A stretch of 33,273 bases of DNA from Verrucomicrobiales bacterium (GCA_028281705.1 JANQJH010000130.1:1-33273), one strand, 5' to 3'. Positions 22,619 through 31,326 are shown, numbered from the stretch's first letter. A program made the numbers and translations. Notes: generated by a model not told the origin, from the sequence alone.

Positions 22619-24112
22619 TCAATATCGCCGCCACAGATTCTTGGAAAAGAGAGCCAAGACGGCGAGGTACTCCAAACGCCCCACGATCATCAGGACCGGC
22701 AGGAGCAAATTGCTCGTCGTGGAGAGTCCGGCAAAATTCTTGCTTGGACCAAACTCGGCAAATGCCGGGCCAATGTTCATCAAGCAGGCCACTACCGCCG
22801 AGACACACCCCATGGCGCTTTGGTCCGGTTCCAGTGCCAGCAGGAGGCCGCTGCTAAAGGCCGTGATGGCCATGGCCGTCGTCAGTATGATGAAGGTTTG
22901 TCCTCTCGCCGCCGCCGGCACCTGATGTCCGTTGAGTTTGAGCAGGACGACTTCGTTAGGCCGGTAGATCCTCCGAATTTCCATGCGCAGGAGCCGCAAC
23001 CAAAGGAGCATCCGGCTCACCTTGAGTCCGCCCGCCGTCGACCCGGCACACCCGCCCACGATCATCGCACCCAGAATCAAGGCCTTGGCCAAGGGCGGCC
23101 AAAGATCGTAGTCGCTACTGGCGTACCCTGTCGTCGTGAGGATGGAGACCACGTTGAAAAGCGTGTTCACCGTCTCCTCGAGTTCCCCATCGGAGAAATC
23201 GCCCGACGAAAGCCGGATCGCCATGATGAGGCTCACCAGAACGGCGAGGATCCCGATGAAGACCCAGGTCTCTTCATGTTGTTTCAAGAGGCGGACCGAT
23301 CGTTTGCGCAGCATGGCCACATAGAGCGGCAAGCTGATTCCGGAGAGAAACATGAAGAGGATGGTCCAGAGCTTCAATCCAAGGCCAAAGCCGGGTGCTC
23401 CAAAACTGGCGTTCTCCGTGCCGAATCCGGCCGTTGCCACCGTCGTCATGGCATGATTGATGGCTTGAAAGGCGCTCATCCCCAAGAGCCACATCCCCAC
23501 GCCACAGATCAATGTGAGAAATACGTAGAGCATCCATAACCATTGTGCCATGTGCCGCAAGGTCGCTCCAGCCAGATCCTGGCCATGGGCGGAGGTCTCC
23601 GTGCGAAACAAGGTGAGTCCGCTGGCGCCCAGGCTGGACAATACGAGAACGAACATCGCCAAAATCCCCATGCCGCCTAACCACTGCGTCAAGGACCGCC
23701 AGAGAAGAATCGTTTTCGGCAAACTTTGGAGATCTGTGATGACGGTGGCTCCGGTTGTCGTGAGCCCTGACACCCCTTCAAAGAGCGCTTCCGTGGCCGA
23801 GAGCCGAGGCTCGCAGAGACCGTAGGGCAGGGCGGCGAAGAGACTACAGACAAACCACGCCAGTCCCACGATGCCAATGGCATCCTTCCGCAAAATCCGT
23901 TCGTTCCCCATCCCCCGGCCAATGTAGACCAACACGCCCCCGCCCAGCAGCGTCGCCCCGACGGCGATGAGCCAGCCCACCAGACCGGTATCCCGGCTGT
24001 GCTCTTCACTCGCCGTCGGCAAGAGAGACCCGGCGACGAAACAAGCCACCATGGCCACCGCCAGGAGGAGCAAGAGAATGCCCAGGCTACGCGAGACGAG
24101 GCGGGTGTTCAT
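22619..24112 (-). CDS. TrkH-type potassium uptake channel subunit
   Basis: 497 residues with about ten hydrophobic helices. The four selectivity-filter loops of the Trk/Ktr/HKT family are visible: SGLTTTGATV, TVATAGFGTENA, ILTTTGYASSD and NIGPAFAEFG. The C-terminus VLMIVGRLEYLAVLALF corresponds to the conserved GR.E....L.LF end of TrkH. TrkH forms the K+-conducting pore in the inner membrane and is gated by the cytoplasmic TrkA subunit, which is not in this window. The gene starts 34 bases after the aldolase gene ends, so it may be read through from the upstream operon, although no functional tie is evident. Confidence 0.93.
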   Translation of the reverse strand: MNTRLVSRSLGILLLLLAVAMVACFVAGSLLPTASEEHSRDTGLVGWLIAVGATLLGGGVLVYIGRGMGNERILRKDAIGIVGLAWFVCSLFAALPYGLCEPRLSATEALFEGVSGLTTTGATVITDLQSLPKTILLWRSLTQWLGGMGILAMFVLVLSSLGASGLTLFRTETSAHGQDLAGATLRHMAQWLWMLYVFLTLICGVGMWLLGMSAFQAINHAMTTVATAGFGTENASFGAPGFGLGLKLWTILFMFLSGISLPLYVAMLRKRSVRLLKQHEETWVFIGILAVLVSLIMAIRLSSGDFSDGELEETVNTLFNVVSILTTTGYASSDYDLWPPLAKALILGAMIVGGCAGSTAGGLKVSRMLLWLRLLRMEIRRIYRPNEVVLLKLNGHQVPAAARGQTFIILTTAMAITAFSSGLLLALEPDQSAMGCVSAVVACLMNIGPAFAEFGPSKNFAGLSTTSNLLLPVLMIVGRLEYLAVLALFSKNLWRRY

Positions 24113-24146
24113 CGTGGCACGGCTTCAATCTGGGAGAGGCACGTCT

Positions 24147-25076
24147 TCAAGCACCACCGGCGGCGCCATCCCATTCGAGCAGGGCCACCGAAGCCGCCTC
24201 AATCTCGCCTAACAAGGGATCCTCCAGCGCACTGAGCAAGGGCAAGTGGGGTCCCGTATCCGCGATCCCGGCGAGAGCCACGGCATGATGTAGCACCGGG
24301 ATGGGGCCGTGGCCGTTTCGCAGGTCCTCCAGCGCGGTGAAGCCTCGCCGCAGTGCCTCCGCCTCATTCATCTCCCCCGCTTTCAACGCCTCTAGCATTT
24401 TCATCGATCGCTTCGGGGCCACACAGACACATCCCGAGGTGAAGCCCACCACTTTGAAGTGATCGAGATGCGCGATCGCAGGCTGCTCGCCAATCCCGCT
24501 GACGACTTTGTTGGCGTCCACCTTGTCCAGGAGCTCCTCGAGATAGGGGTCCTGCAGCGGATCATCCCGGACCACGGCATACTTGATCCAGGAGACGAGA
24601 CCATCGTCCACGAGCTCCTTCACCGCCTCCGGCGTGATGTAGTTGGCATCCTTGATGTAGATCACGGCGCGGGCGTGAGACCGCTCGACAAAATGTCTCA
24701 CCGCCGTCTGCACCCCTGCCGTGGTGGCGGGAAAGGTGGTCGGCAAGATCATCGCCGCGGGAAACTGGCGCTCTTTCAGTATGGCGGCCTGATCGACGAT
24801 GTTTCCATAGAACGGTCCCACGGAGGGCACGACGAGAGTGTCCTCGGCCACGGAATCGGCGAGAAAGTCTAACAAGGCCGGGTACTCAGAGACCGCGATG
24901 TTGTAGAGATTGGCGTTGCCTCCATAGAGAAGGATACGCACGCCCCCGCTTTCCAGATGGCGAATCAGCTTCAAATTCTCTGCCTCGGCGAGCCGGAGAT
25001 CGGCAGCGCGGCAGAGCGGCGGGACAGAGACGACCGACCGTGCAAGATCCGCCGAGGTGATGGGAGTGGTCTTCAT
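24147..25076 (-). CDS. Dihydrodipicolinate synthase-family aldolase/lyase
   Basis: 309 residues, the normal length of the DapA/NanA superfamily of class I aldolases. The Schiff-base lysine can be placed in SWIKYAVVRDD and the catalytic tyrosine in AVIYIKDANYI. The usual GTTGE motif is replaced by LYGGNANLYN, placing it in a divergent subgroup and making true DapA function unlikely. GVRILLYGGNANLYNI and VGFTSGCVCVAPKRS mark the barrel ends. It lies 14 bases after the IlvD/Edd gene and downstream of a GntP permease. The likely role is cleavage or dehydration of a 2-keto-3-deoxy sugar acid in the cytoplasm, comparable to YjhH in E. coli. The exact substrate cannot be read from the sequence. Confidence 0.85.
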   Translation of the reverse strand: MKTTPITSADLARSVVSVPPLCRAADLRLAEAENLKLIRHLESGGVRILLYGGNANLYNIAVSEYPALLDFLADSVAEDTLVVPSVGPFYGNIVDQAAILKERQFPAAMILPTTFPATTAGVQTAVRHFVERSHARAVIYIKDANYITPEAVKELVDDGLVSWIKYAVVRDDPLQDPYLEELLDKVDANKVVSGIGEQPAIAHLDHFKVVGFTSGCVCVAPKRSMKMLEALKAGEMNEAEALRRGFTALEDLRNGHGPIPVLHHAVALAGIADTGPHLPLLSALEDPLLGEIEAASVALLEWDGAAGGA

Positions 25077-25090
25077 GAATGGATTTTTTG

Positions 25091-26812
25091 TTAGTGAATT
25101 TCAGGTTCCGCGACCGTCGCTGGAGCGCCATGGAGAAAATCGAAGTCGCAGCCCTCTTCAGCCTGAGTCACATGATCGAGGTAGAGTTTTCCAAACCCCC
25201 GGGCGTAGTGGGGAGCAGGTTCCTGCCAGGAGCGACGCCGCTCTTCCCACTCCTCCTCGCTTAAGTTGGCCGAGATCGATCGACCGGGAATGTCCAGTGT
25301 GATCTCGTCCCCGTCTCGAAGCAGGGCCAGTGGCCCGCCAATGGCGGACTCTGGAGAGATGTGCAAGACGCAGGTGCCGTAGCTCGTGCCGCTCATGCGC
25401 GCGTCTGACACCCGCACCATATCTCGCACTCCTTGTTCTAGCAATTTCTTCGGAATGGGAAGCATCCCCCATTCCGGCATCCCGGGGGCGCCCTTGGGCC
25501 CGGCGTTTTGCAGGACGATGACCGAATCCTTCGTCACCGGAAGATCCGGGTCATCGATGCGGGCCGCAAGGTCATTGTAGTCCCGAAAGACCACGGCGGG
25601 TCCCGTGTGTTGCCAGAAAGCCGGATCGGCCGCCGTCTGTTTAATCACTGCCCCGTGGGGCGCGAGGTTCCCTCGCAAAATGGCCGTCCCCCCCGCGGTG
25701 GAAACCGGCTGATCCAAGGGACGAATGACTTCCGGTTGGTGGACCTCGGCTGAGGCGATGTTCTCCCCTAGAGTCTTGCCGTTCACCGTGAGACAATCCA
25801 GATGGAGAAGCGATTCCAGCTGCTTCAAGAGCGCGCGCAAGCCCCCGGCGTAGTAAAAATCCTCCATGAGAAACCTCCCCGAGGGCCTCACGTCCAAGAT
25901 GAAGGGAACACGCTGGGATATCTCATCGAACTTCTCCAATGGAAGCTTCAATCCGGCCCGGCCCGCCATGGCCACGAGATGGACGATGGCGTTGGTCGAT
26001 CCGCCGATGGCCATGTCCGTGACGATGGCATTCTCAAACGCCTCCATTGAGGCGATCTGCGAGGGTTTCCGATCCTGCCAAACATTCTCCACCGCCTGCC
26101 GCCCCGATTGCGTGGCCATGCGTTGGTGATTGGAATCACTCGCCGGAATGGAAGAGGCCCCCGGCAAGGTAAACCCCAGGGCTTCCGCCAGGGCCGTCAT
26201 GGTCGACGCCGTGCCCATCGTCATGCAATGCCCCGGGGAACGCGCGATCCCGTCTTCAATCTCCGCCCAATCATCGTCCGAGATGTTGCCCGCCCGCTTC
26301 TCATCCCAGTATTTCCAGACGTCCGAACCACTCCCCAGGACTTCGCCCCGCCAGTTTCCCCGAAGCATGGGCCCGCCGGGTACATAGACAACTGGCAGGT
26401 CCATGGAAAGGGCACCCATCAGGAGGGCGGGAGTGGTCTTGTCACAACCGCCTAACAAGACGGCGCCATCGATGGGATGACATCGCAACGTCTCCTCGGC
26501 CTCCATGGCGAGGAAGTTGCGATAGAGCATGCTCGTGGGCTTGGTGTAAATCTCGCCCAGAGACATCACCGGCATCTCCACCGGCAACCCGCCCGCTTGC
26601 AAGATCCCCTTTTTTACCTGCTCGGCCAAGATCTTGAAATGGGTGTGGCAGGTATTGAGATCCGACCAGGTATTGAGAATAGCGATGACCGGCTTCCCGT
26701 CCCAGTCTTCGCTATCCCAGCCCATCTGCTTGGCTCGAGAACGGTGGCCAAAGGACCGCAAGTCCGCCGGACCGAACCAGCGCCGGGATCGTAAGTCTTC
26801 TGAACTCTTCAT
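25091..26812 (-). CDS. IlvD/Edd-family sugar-acid dehydratase
   Basis: 573 residues from the ATG at 26812; a start at 26851 would overlap the upstream gene and add 13 non-conserved residues. IlvD/Edd enzymes remove water from dihydroxy-acids or aldonic acids using an Fe-S cluster. The three cluster cysteines are visible: C55 in LNTCHTHF, C123 in GGCDKTTPA and C196 in GHCMTMGTAST. AIGGSTNAIVHLVAMA, NAGPKGAPGMPEWGM and SDARMSGTSYGTCVLHISPE are further hallmark segments. RSRRWFGPADLRSFGHRSR at the N-terminus is typical of the arabonate/xylonate dehydratase branch rather than true IlvD. Clustered with a GntP permease and an aldolase, it most likely dehydrates an imported aldonate to a 2-keto-3-deoxy acid. 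The individual substrate is unknown. Confidence 0.9.
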   Translation of the reverse strand: MKSSEDLRSRRWFGPADLRSFGHRSRAKQMGWDSEDWDGKPVIAILNTWSDLNTCHTHFKILAEQVKKGILQAGGLPVEMPVMSLGEIYTKPTSMLYRNFLAMEAEETLRCHPIDGAVLLGGCDKTTPALLMGALSMDLPVVYVPGGPMLRGNWRGEVLGSGSDVWKYWDEKRAGNISDDDWAEIEDGIARSPGHCMTMGTASTMTALAEALGFTLPGASSIPASDSNHQRMATQSGRQAVENVWQDRKPSQIASMEAFENAIVTDMAIGGSTNAIVHLVAMAGRAGLKLPLEKFDEISQRVPFILDVRPSGRFLMEDFYYAGGLRALLKQLESLLHLDCLTVNGKTLGENIASAEVHQPEVIRPLDQPVSTAGGTAILRGNLAPHGAVIKQTAADPAFWQHTGPAVVFRDYNDLAARIDDPDLPVTKDSVIVLQNAGPKGAPGMPEWGMLPIPKKLLEQGVRDMVRVSDARMSGTSYGTCVLHISPESAIGGPLALLRDGDEITLDIPGRSISANLSEEEWEERRRSWQEPAPHYARGFGKLYLDHVTQAEEGCDFDFLHGAPATVAEPEIH

Positions 26813-26829
26813 CTGCGTCGTCTCAACAT

Positions 26830-28257
26830 TCACACCATGGGGAAAAGCCAAGCGCCAATCACCGTCGCGATGAGACCGACCACCCCCATGAGAGACATCA
26901 TCGGCGTGACAAATCGAAGCGTCTCGGATTCCTTCATCCCGCTCATTCGCGTGATGATCCAGAATCCCGAATCATTCATCCAGGGAATCGGCTTCGAACC
27001 GCAGCCTATCGCCAGCGCGAGATACACGGGGTGAAAGGTGATCTGCGTGAGGAAGGCCGCGGCCACTGGAGCCGCCGTGATCATGGCCACGGTGGCGGAG
27101 CCCTGAGCCGTGCGCACGATCGTGGTCACAAGAAACACGACCGGCAGGGCGAGCCAAACCGTCGAAGCTCCTAGCATTTCTGCAATATCGGCGCCGATGC
27201 CCGTCTGCCGCAGGACCGCCCCAAAGGCGCCTCCCGCCGCCGTGATGAGAATGATGCCCGCGCCCGATTGCAGGGCGCTCTGGATCTTGTCCCGTTTCTC
27301 CTCCCGCTTGTTCGCCCCGTAAATGCCTAACATTACCAGGGCAATGGCCGCTCCCGCGATCAGAGCCAGATTCTTGTCACCCAGCAAACGCACCCACAGA
27401 CCACTCTGCTCTTGCGCCGTGAGAACGCTTCCGGCGCCGAGCCAAAGAATGGGCAAGAGGACCGGAAGAAAGGCCAGGATCACCGGAGGGAGGACCTCCC
27501 GCGTCGCGCCATAGGGACCGGCAGCGGCCGCCGCTGCATCTTCGACCTCTTCCGGGAGTTCGATTTCATGGTGACGATTGCGCCACACCGCCCAGGCATA
27601 ACCAAAGGCCACGGCAACCGATCCCACGATGAAACCCGCGATCATCATGGTCCCGATGTCGACCTTCAATTCATTGGCGACAAACATGGGCCCCGGCGTC
27701 GGAGGGATCAAGGAGTGGGCCATGGTCCCCCCTGCGACAATGGTGAGAATGTAAAGCAGGTAGTTCTTGCCCGTCTTCCGTCTCATCGCCTTGCCGATGG
27801 GCATGAGAAGATAGAAAACGGTGTCGAAAAAGACGGGAATGGCTAACAAAAATCCAGAGAAGAGGAAAGCCAAGTGGGCCCGCGCGGCGCCAAAGCAGGC
27901 CAGGATGGCCTCGACGATGCGCTGCGCCGCTCCCGATTCGAGGAGACAGACCCCGATGACCGATGCCATGGCGATGAGGATACCAACCTTACCGCAGGTC
28001 TCCCCAAAGCCGTCCACCACCCGTTTGGCGGGCGTTTTTCCCGCCAACTCCGCCTGGGCCGAGCGGATCTCAAAATCCGATGTCGGCCCCTTCCGCAGCA
28101 GCTCGGACTCCACGTATCTCTCCAGCGAGGTCGCGGGCGTGAGGAAGGCGATGACGAGGGCTCCTCCAATCAGCGCAAGGAAGGCATGAAGGCGCAGCCA
28201 GAGTATCCCACCTAACACCAAGGCCATGCCGATGGACAGGAGAACGAGGGAGTGCAT
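26830..28257 (-). CDS. GntP-family gluconate/sugar-acid permease
   Basis: 475 residues from the ATG at 28257, supported by an AGAAGGG Shine-Dalgarno five bases upstream; the frame stays open to 28398 but the extra part is not membrane-like. Many hydrophobic helices are seen, with the family segments GFGETCGKVGILIAMASVIGVCLLESGAA, AIPVFFDTVFYLLMPIGKAM and MAHSLIPPTPGPMFVANEL. Further segments are TAAGGAFGAVLRQTGIG and GCGSKPIPWMNDSGFWIITRMSGM. GntP permeases import gluconate and related sugar acids by proton symport across the inner membrane. It is the first gene of a tight group (17 bases to the dehydratase, then 14 to the aldolase). The whole resembles E. coli yjhFGH. It is divergent from the DUF2203 gene. 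Confidence 0.93.
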   Translation of the reverse strand: MHSLVLLSIGMALVLGGILWLRLHAFLALIGGALVIAFLTPATSLERYVESELLRKGPTSDFEIRSAQAELAGKTPAKRVVDGFGETCGKVGILIAMASVIGVCLLESGAAQRIVEAILACFGAARAHLAFLFSGFLLAIPVFFDTVFYLLMPIGKAMRRKTGKNYLLYILTIVAGGTMAHSLIPPTPGPMFVANELKVDIGTMMIAGFIVGSVAVAFGYAWAVWRNRHHEIELPEEVEDAAAAAAGPYGATREVLPPVILAFLPVLLPILWLGAGSVLTAQEQSGLWVRLLGDKNLALIAGAAIALVMLGIYGANKREEKRDKIQSALQSGAGIILITAAGGAFGAVLRQTGIGADIAEMLGASTVWLALPVVFLVTTIVRTAQGSATVAMITAAPVAAAFLTQITFHPVYLALAIGCGSKPIPWMNDSGFWIITRMSGMKESETLRFVTPMMSLMGVVGLIATVIGAWLFPMV

Positions 28258-28262
28258 GAGTG

Positions 28263-28269
28263 CCCTTCT
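28263..28269 (-). promoter_or_regulatory. Shine-Dalgarno fixing the GntP start
   Basis: AGAAGGG on the minus strand, five bases before the ATG at 28257. It supports this start over the longer in-frame alternatives up to 28398. Confidence 0.6.
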
Positions 28270-28414
28270 TCTAGAGAACGGGCTGCGGAAGAGCAAGGAT
28301 TCGCCTCTATTTGACCCCAACTTTCGCGAAATCGAGATGACTTTCGCACTGCGGACTTTTCTCGTTGCCGTTTGCAAAACCCTGTTGGACGCTGGCAAGA
28401 TCTACCTCAATTCC

Positions 28415-28813
28415 ATGAATGTGTGGCGCTATTTCACGCCTGACGAAGCCAACCGGATGCTCCCGTTGGTCCGCGTCATCGTTAGAGATATCCAGGAGAA
28501 AGGCGATGCCCTCCGCTCTCTCGGCTCGGAGGGGCGTGGAAAATCGCCTCGCTTCCAGGCAGTCATGGACGAGATCGCCGAGTTGGTTGCCGAACTTGAA
28601 GATCTTGGCTGTTTTTACCGGGACGGCGGCTTTCAGACTGGGCTCGTCGTCTTTCCCGCCTTGATCAATGGGCAGATCTTCTACCTCTGCTGGCAGAGCG
28701 ACGAACCGTCCGTGAGTCACTACCACCGCCAAGACGAAGGCTTTGCCGGCCGTCGGCGCATCCCTCCCAACTGGTACGCCGGCGGTCCACTCCCCTTGCC
28801 GCAAACGATCTGA
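28415..28813 (+). CDS. DUF2203 domain protein
   Basis: 132 residues from the ATG at 28415, which begins just before the conserved RYFTPDEANRMLPLVRVIVRDI. Upstream in-frame starts (28226, 28337) would extend into the divergent promoter region and are not family-like. The pattern continues ELVAELEDLGCFYRDGGFQTGLVVFPALINGQIFYLCWQSDEPSVSHYHRQDEGFAGRR, the DUF2203 signature with a coiled N-terminal half and a small C-terminal half. The function of the family is not established. It is likely cytoplasmic, with no signal or membrane segment. It is followed about 108 bases later by the kinase-like gene on the same strand. Confidence 0.85.
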   Translation: MNVWRYFTPDEANRMLPLVRVIVRDIQEKGDALRSLGSEGRGKSPRFQAVMDEIAELVAELEDLGCFYRDGGFQTGLVVFPALINGQIFYLCWQSDEPSVSHYHRQDEGFAGRRRIPPNWYAGGPLPLPQTI

Positions 28814-28921
28814 AGCCCGCCCCCGCACAGGACGCGGCCCTCGGGCGCGCACCGATTGAGCGCCGCTCCGGCAACTTTTCCCGACAGCTTCCCGTTCCCT
28901 CATTGCCCACCTAACGAAGCC

Positions 28922-29686
28922 ATGCCTCTCGAGTGGACCACTGTTTCGCCATGGACCGCCGAGGTGTCCCCCGACGTTTTTCTCCGGGAACTCGCTGCCC
29001 TCAATCTCGACGACGCCTGCGAAATCTATCGCATTCGCCACCGTAGCGTCTTCAAGACTTCGCTCCCGCCACTGGGCGAAGTGGCGGTCAAGGAGGTGCG
29101 CCACCTCCGCCTCAAACAGCGATTCAAACTGCGCCGCGGCGGTCGATCGAAAGCCGAACAAGAGTTCCGCAATGCGCAGGCTCTCTTTCGCAAGGGGCTG
29201 CGAACACCCATTCCCTACGCCATTGGACTCGACCGCGATTGGTTAGGGCTACACCGTGTCCTCCAGATTTACGAGTGGCTCCCGGCAGCGGAGTCGCTCA
29301 CGGAATGCGTCCACCGCGGCGATTGCCCCTGGGACGAAGTCAGTGACTTTCTCTGGTCCTGTGCCCGGGCCGGGCTGGTCCATCGCGGCCATAGCTCGGA
29401 GAATCTCATGCGCTGCGAGGGCCAGTGGTACGTCATCGATCTCGCTGATGCCTCCGTCACCGATGCTGGCTACCAGAGAGAGGGTTTCGCGCGCGATGTC
29501 GCCCGGATCGCCCGCAAGCTTCTACGCGAAAAGGCTCTCTGCGAATCCGGGGTCGAGGCCTTCATTCAAGCCGTCGTCGAGCGATCCGAGGGCGACACTG
29601 CCTTACAAAGCGATATCCACCGGGCCATGGATCAGCTCGTGCGGGAGGGCCAATCCAAGGCCTTGCGCAAGTCTCCGGCATCGTGA
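28922..29686 (+). CDS. Lipopolysaccharide kinase (WaaP/InaA-like) family protein, catalytic Asp replaced
   Basis: 254 residues from the ATG at 28922. The kinase-like layout is visible: VAVKEVRHLRLKQRFKLR (VAxK lysine), FRNAQALFRKGLRTPIPYAIG, LQIYEWLPAAESL (hinge region), GLVHRGHSSENLM (catalytic loop) and YVIDLADAS (metal-binding Asp173). These are the marks of the WaaP/KdkA/InaA kinases that phosphorylate heptose or Kdo of the LPS core. In the HRDxxxxN loop the aspartate is replaced by glycine (H154-R155-G156, with N161 kept), so normal phosphotransfer is doubtful unless another acidic residue substitutes. The gene is followed by an ACP gene; the end of this CDS overlaps a possible GTG start of that gene. 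Envelope-lipid context is inferred. Confidence 0.78.
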   Translation: MPLEWTTVSPWTAEVSPDVFLRELAALNLDDACEIYRIRHRSVFKTSLPPLGEVAVKEVRHLRLKQRFKLRRGGRSKAEQEFRNAQALFRKGLRTPIPYAIGLDRDWLGLHRVLQIYEWLPAAESLTECVHRGDCPWDEVSDFLWSCARAGLVHRGHSSENLMRCEGQWYVIDLADASVTDAGYQREGFARDVARIARKLLREKALCESGVEAFIQAVVERSEGDTALQSDIHRAMDQLVREGQSKALRKSPAS

Positions 29687-29730
29687 TTCCACTTGAGTCC
29701 GGCCCCGATTCGTGGAAGAGATTCGCCCCC

Positions 29731-29988
29731 ATGGAGCCCTCCGAATCCAAATCCAAGATCAAGCAAGTTCTCGTCGACGAACTCATGCTCCCTCACGGCC
29801 CGGAGGAGATCGCCGACGGCACCCCTCTCTTCGGGCCCGAAGGCCTCGGCTTGGACTCCGTCGACGCCCTCCAATTGGTCGTCGCCCTGGAAAAACACTT
29901 CGGCCTCAAAGTTGCCGATGCCGAGGTGGCGAAGAAAGTCCTCCACAGCGTCGACTCCATCGCTGAGGCCATCGCTCAAATGGGCTGA
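29731..29988 (+). CDS. Acyl carrier protein
   Basis: 85 residues from the ATG at 29731. A GTG at 29683 overlapping the upstream stop (GTGA) would add 16 residues and cannot be excluded. The phosphopantetheine attachment site is S43 in GLGLDSVDALQLVVALEKHFGLKV, a clear ACP helix-2 signature. Length and strong acidity (ESKSKIKQVLVDEL...EEIADGTPLF) are typical. Its separation from fatty-acid synthase genes and its position next to an LPS-kinase-like gene suggest a specialised ACP for envelope lipids, aryl polyenes or similar products rather than the housekeeping AcpP. That role is inference. Palindromic repeats follow in the downstream gap. Confidence 0.9.
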   Translation: MEPSESKSKIKQVLVDELMLPHGPEEIADGTPLFGPEGLGLDSVDALQLVVALEKHFGLKVADAEVAKKVLHSVDSIAEAIAQMG

Positions 29989-30051
29989 TTGGGGAGCGAG
30001 TTCACTGTTAGTTGGCTCCCAACCCTCAGATTGTCATCCCGGAAATGGCGA

Positions 30052-30067
30052 AGGGACTAAAGTCCCT
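30052..30067. repeat. Small dispersed palindrome, family B copy 1
   Basis: agggact-aa-agtccct, perfect 7-bp arms. It is one of two near-identical palindromes 37 bases apart after the ACP gene, and AGGGACTnnAGTCCCT is shared exactly in the arms. Confidence 0.6.
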
Positions 30068-30088
30068 GGCACTTTCTTGGAATGTGGG

Positions 30089-30104
30089 AGGGACTTCAGT
30101 CCCT
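30089..30104. repeat. Small dispersed palindrome, family B copy 2
   Basis: agggact-tc-agtccct, with the same arms as the copy at 30052 and a different two-base centre. Confidence 0.6.
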
Positions 30105-30165
30105 CGGTTAGTTGGAAGCATTTCAATCTTGGAGATGGACTTCGGGAAATCAGGACACAGATGGG

Positions 30166-30183
30166 GCGGACAGGAGTGTCCGC
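30166..30183. repeat. Small dispersed palindrome, family C copy 2
   Basis: gcggaca-ggag-tgtccgc, perfect 7-bp arms. Its reverse complement matches the element at 10676-10693 at 17 of 18 positions. It sits just before the stop codon of the convergent methyltransferase gene. Confidence 0.6.
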
Positions 30184-30198
30184 ATCACTGGGCTCCGC

Positions 30199-31197
30199 TC
30201 ATTCGGAAGATCCCTCCACCCCGGCGATGACGATGTGCGCTTCCGGGTTGTAGTGGCGGTATCCTGGAAAGCGGTCTTCGAGTTCGCGTTGCAGGGAAAT
30301 GATCTCGATGCGATCACAACCTGAGGTCTGGAGAGATTCCGTGAGTTCGGTGATGCTCAAGGCGTTCCAGTAGTAGTTTCCCTCCTGGCTGAACTCGTGC
30401 ACGGGCGACTCGCTGAGATTGAAGAAAGAGAGCCAGAGCTCATCCCGGCAGACCCGGACGGATTCATCGATGGCGGCATCGAGACCGGTAGGTGAGAGGT
30501 GTTCGTAGAGGTCGAATGCCATGACCACGTCGTAATCGTCATCGTCGGCATCCAGTTTCGTCACATCGTCTACCTGGAAGTCGACCTCGGGATACCGTGC
30601 CCTGGCATTGTCAATATTTTCCGGACAGACATCCACACCGGTGTAGTCGAGAAAGGCGGCCTGACCATAGTGATCGAAAAAGCGATAGTCGTTGGCCGAA
30701 CCGCAGGCGAGTTCGAGTGAGCGAAGGCGCTTCATGGTCTCGGCCGATGGTACGGCCGCGATGGCTTCATTCCAGGCTCGATGAAAGGGGCTTTGGAAGA
30801 ACTCGAAGCCCAGGGTGAGGCATTTGGCAAGCTCTTCGAAAAGCGCCTTGATTTCGAAACGGCTGGAGGTGCGTTGGTGGAACTCCCGCTGTAAGAATTC
30901 AGGAAGCTCGCCGTCCACACCCCCGTCCGTCTCCTCGACTCGAGCAAAGAGCTGGGGGAACCAGCCTTCGCGCTGGCCCAGGAGGGCGAAGCAGGCACAG
31001 GCTGAGAAGTAGAGTTCTTCCTCCACCAACGGAGAGAACTGGCCGGGAAACAAGCGATCCATGAGGAAGGCCCGCATGAGCACGCTCTGGGGATTGACGG
31101 CCGGGTGCTCGACTTCCTGGATGAGGTAGGAGTCGAGGTATTCCCGTCCGTGACGGGACCACTCGGCGGCGTAGGCGCTCCCTTCTTGAGTGATCAT
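30199..31197 (-). CDS. Class I SAM-dependent methyltransferase-like protein
   Basis: 332 residues. The C-terminal half has a methyltransferase core: LRSLELACGSANDYRFF (glycine-rich motif I), LDYTGVDVCPENIDNARARYPEVDFQVDDVTKL (strand 2 and 3 region) and DYDVVMAFDLYEHLSPTGLDAAIDESVRVCRDELWLSFFN. The N-terminal ~150 residues are helical and acidic, and I recognise no family there. The substrate (lipid, sugar, protein or small molecule) cannot be told. It is convergent with the ACP gene and divergent from the epimerase-like gene (129-base gap). The final ~20 residues include GYRHYNPEAHIVIAGV, a typical closing beta-strand of the fold. Confidence 0.8.
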   Translation of the reverse strand: MITQEGSAYAAEWSRHGREYLDSYLIQEVEHPAVNPQSVLMRAFLMDRLFPGQFSPLVEEELYFSACACFALLGQREGWFPQLFARVEETDGGVDGELPEFLQREFHQRTSSRFEIKALFEELAKCLTLGFEFFQSPFHRAWNEAIAAVPSAETMKRLRSLELACGSANDYRFFDHYGQAAFLDYTGVDVCPENIDNARARYPEVDFQVDDVTKLDADDDDYDVVMAFDLYEHLSPTGLDAAIDESVRVCRDELWLSFFNLSESPVHEFSQEGNYYWNALSITELTESLQTSGCDRIEIISLQRELEDRFPGYRHYNPEAHIVIAGVEGSSE

Positions 31198-31326
31198 GGC
31201 CTACCGTGATTCATCCTCGATCGTCAATCAAGCAAGCGAAGGCGGCCAATCATTTCTCGTCGCGCCGGAGGCGCCACGGGGCTCAAGCGGCTTGCCGGGG
31301 ACGAATGCTAGCGATAGTCTGGCGGC

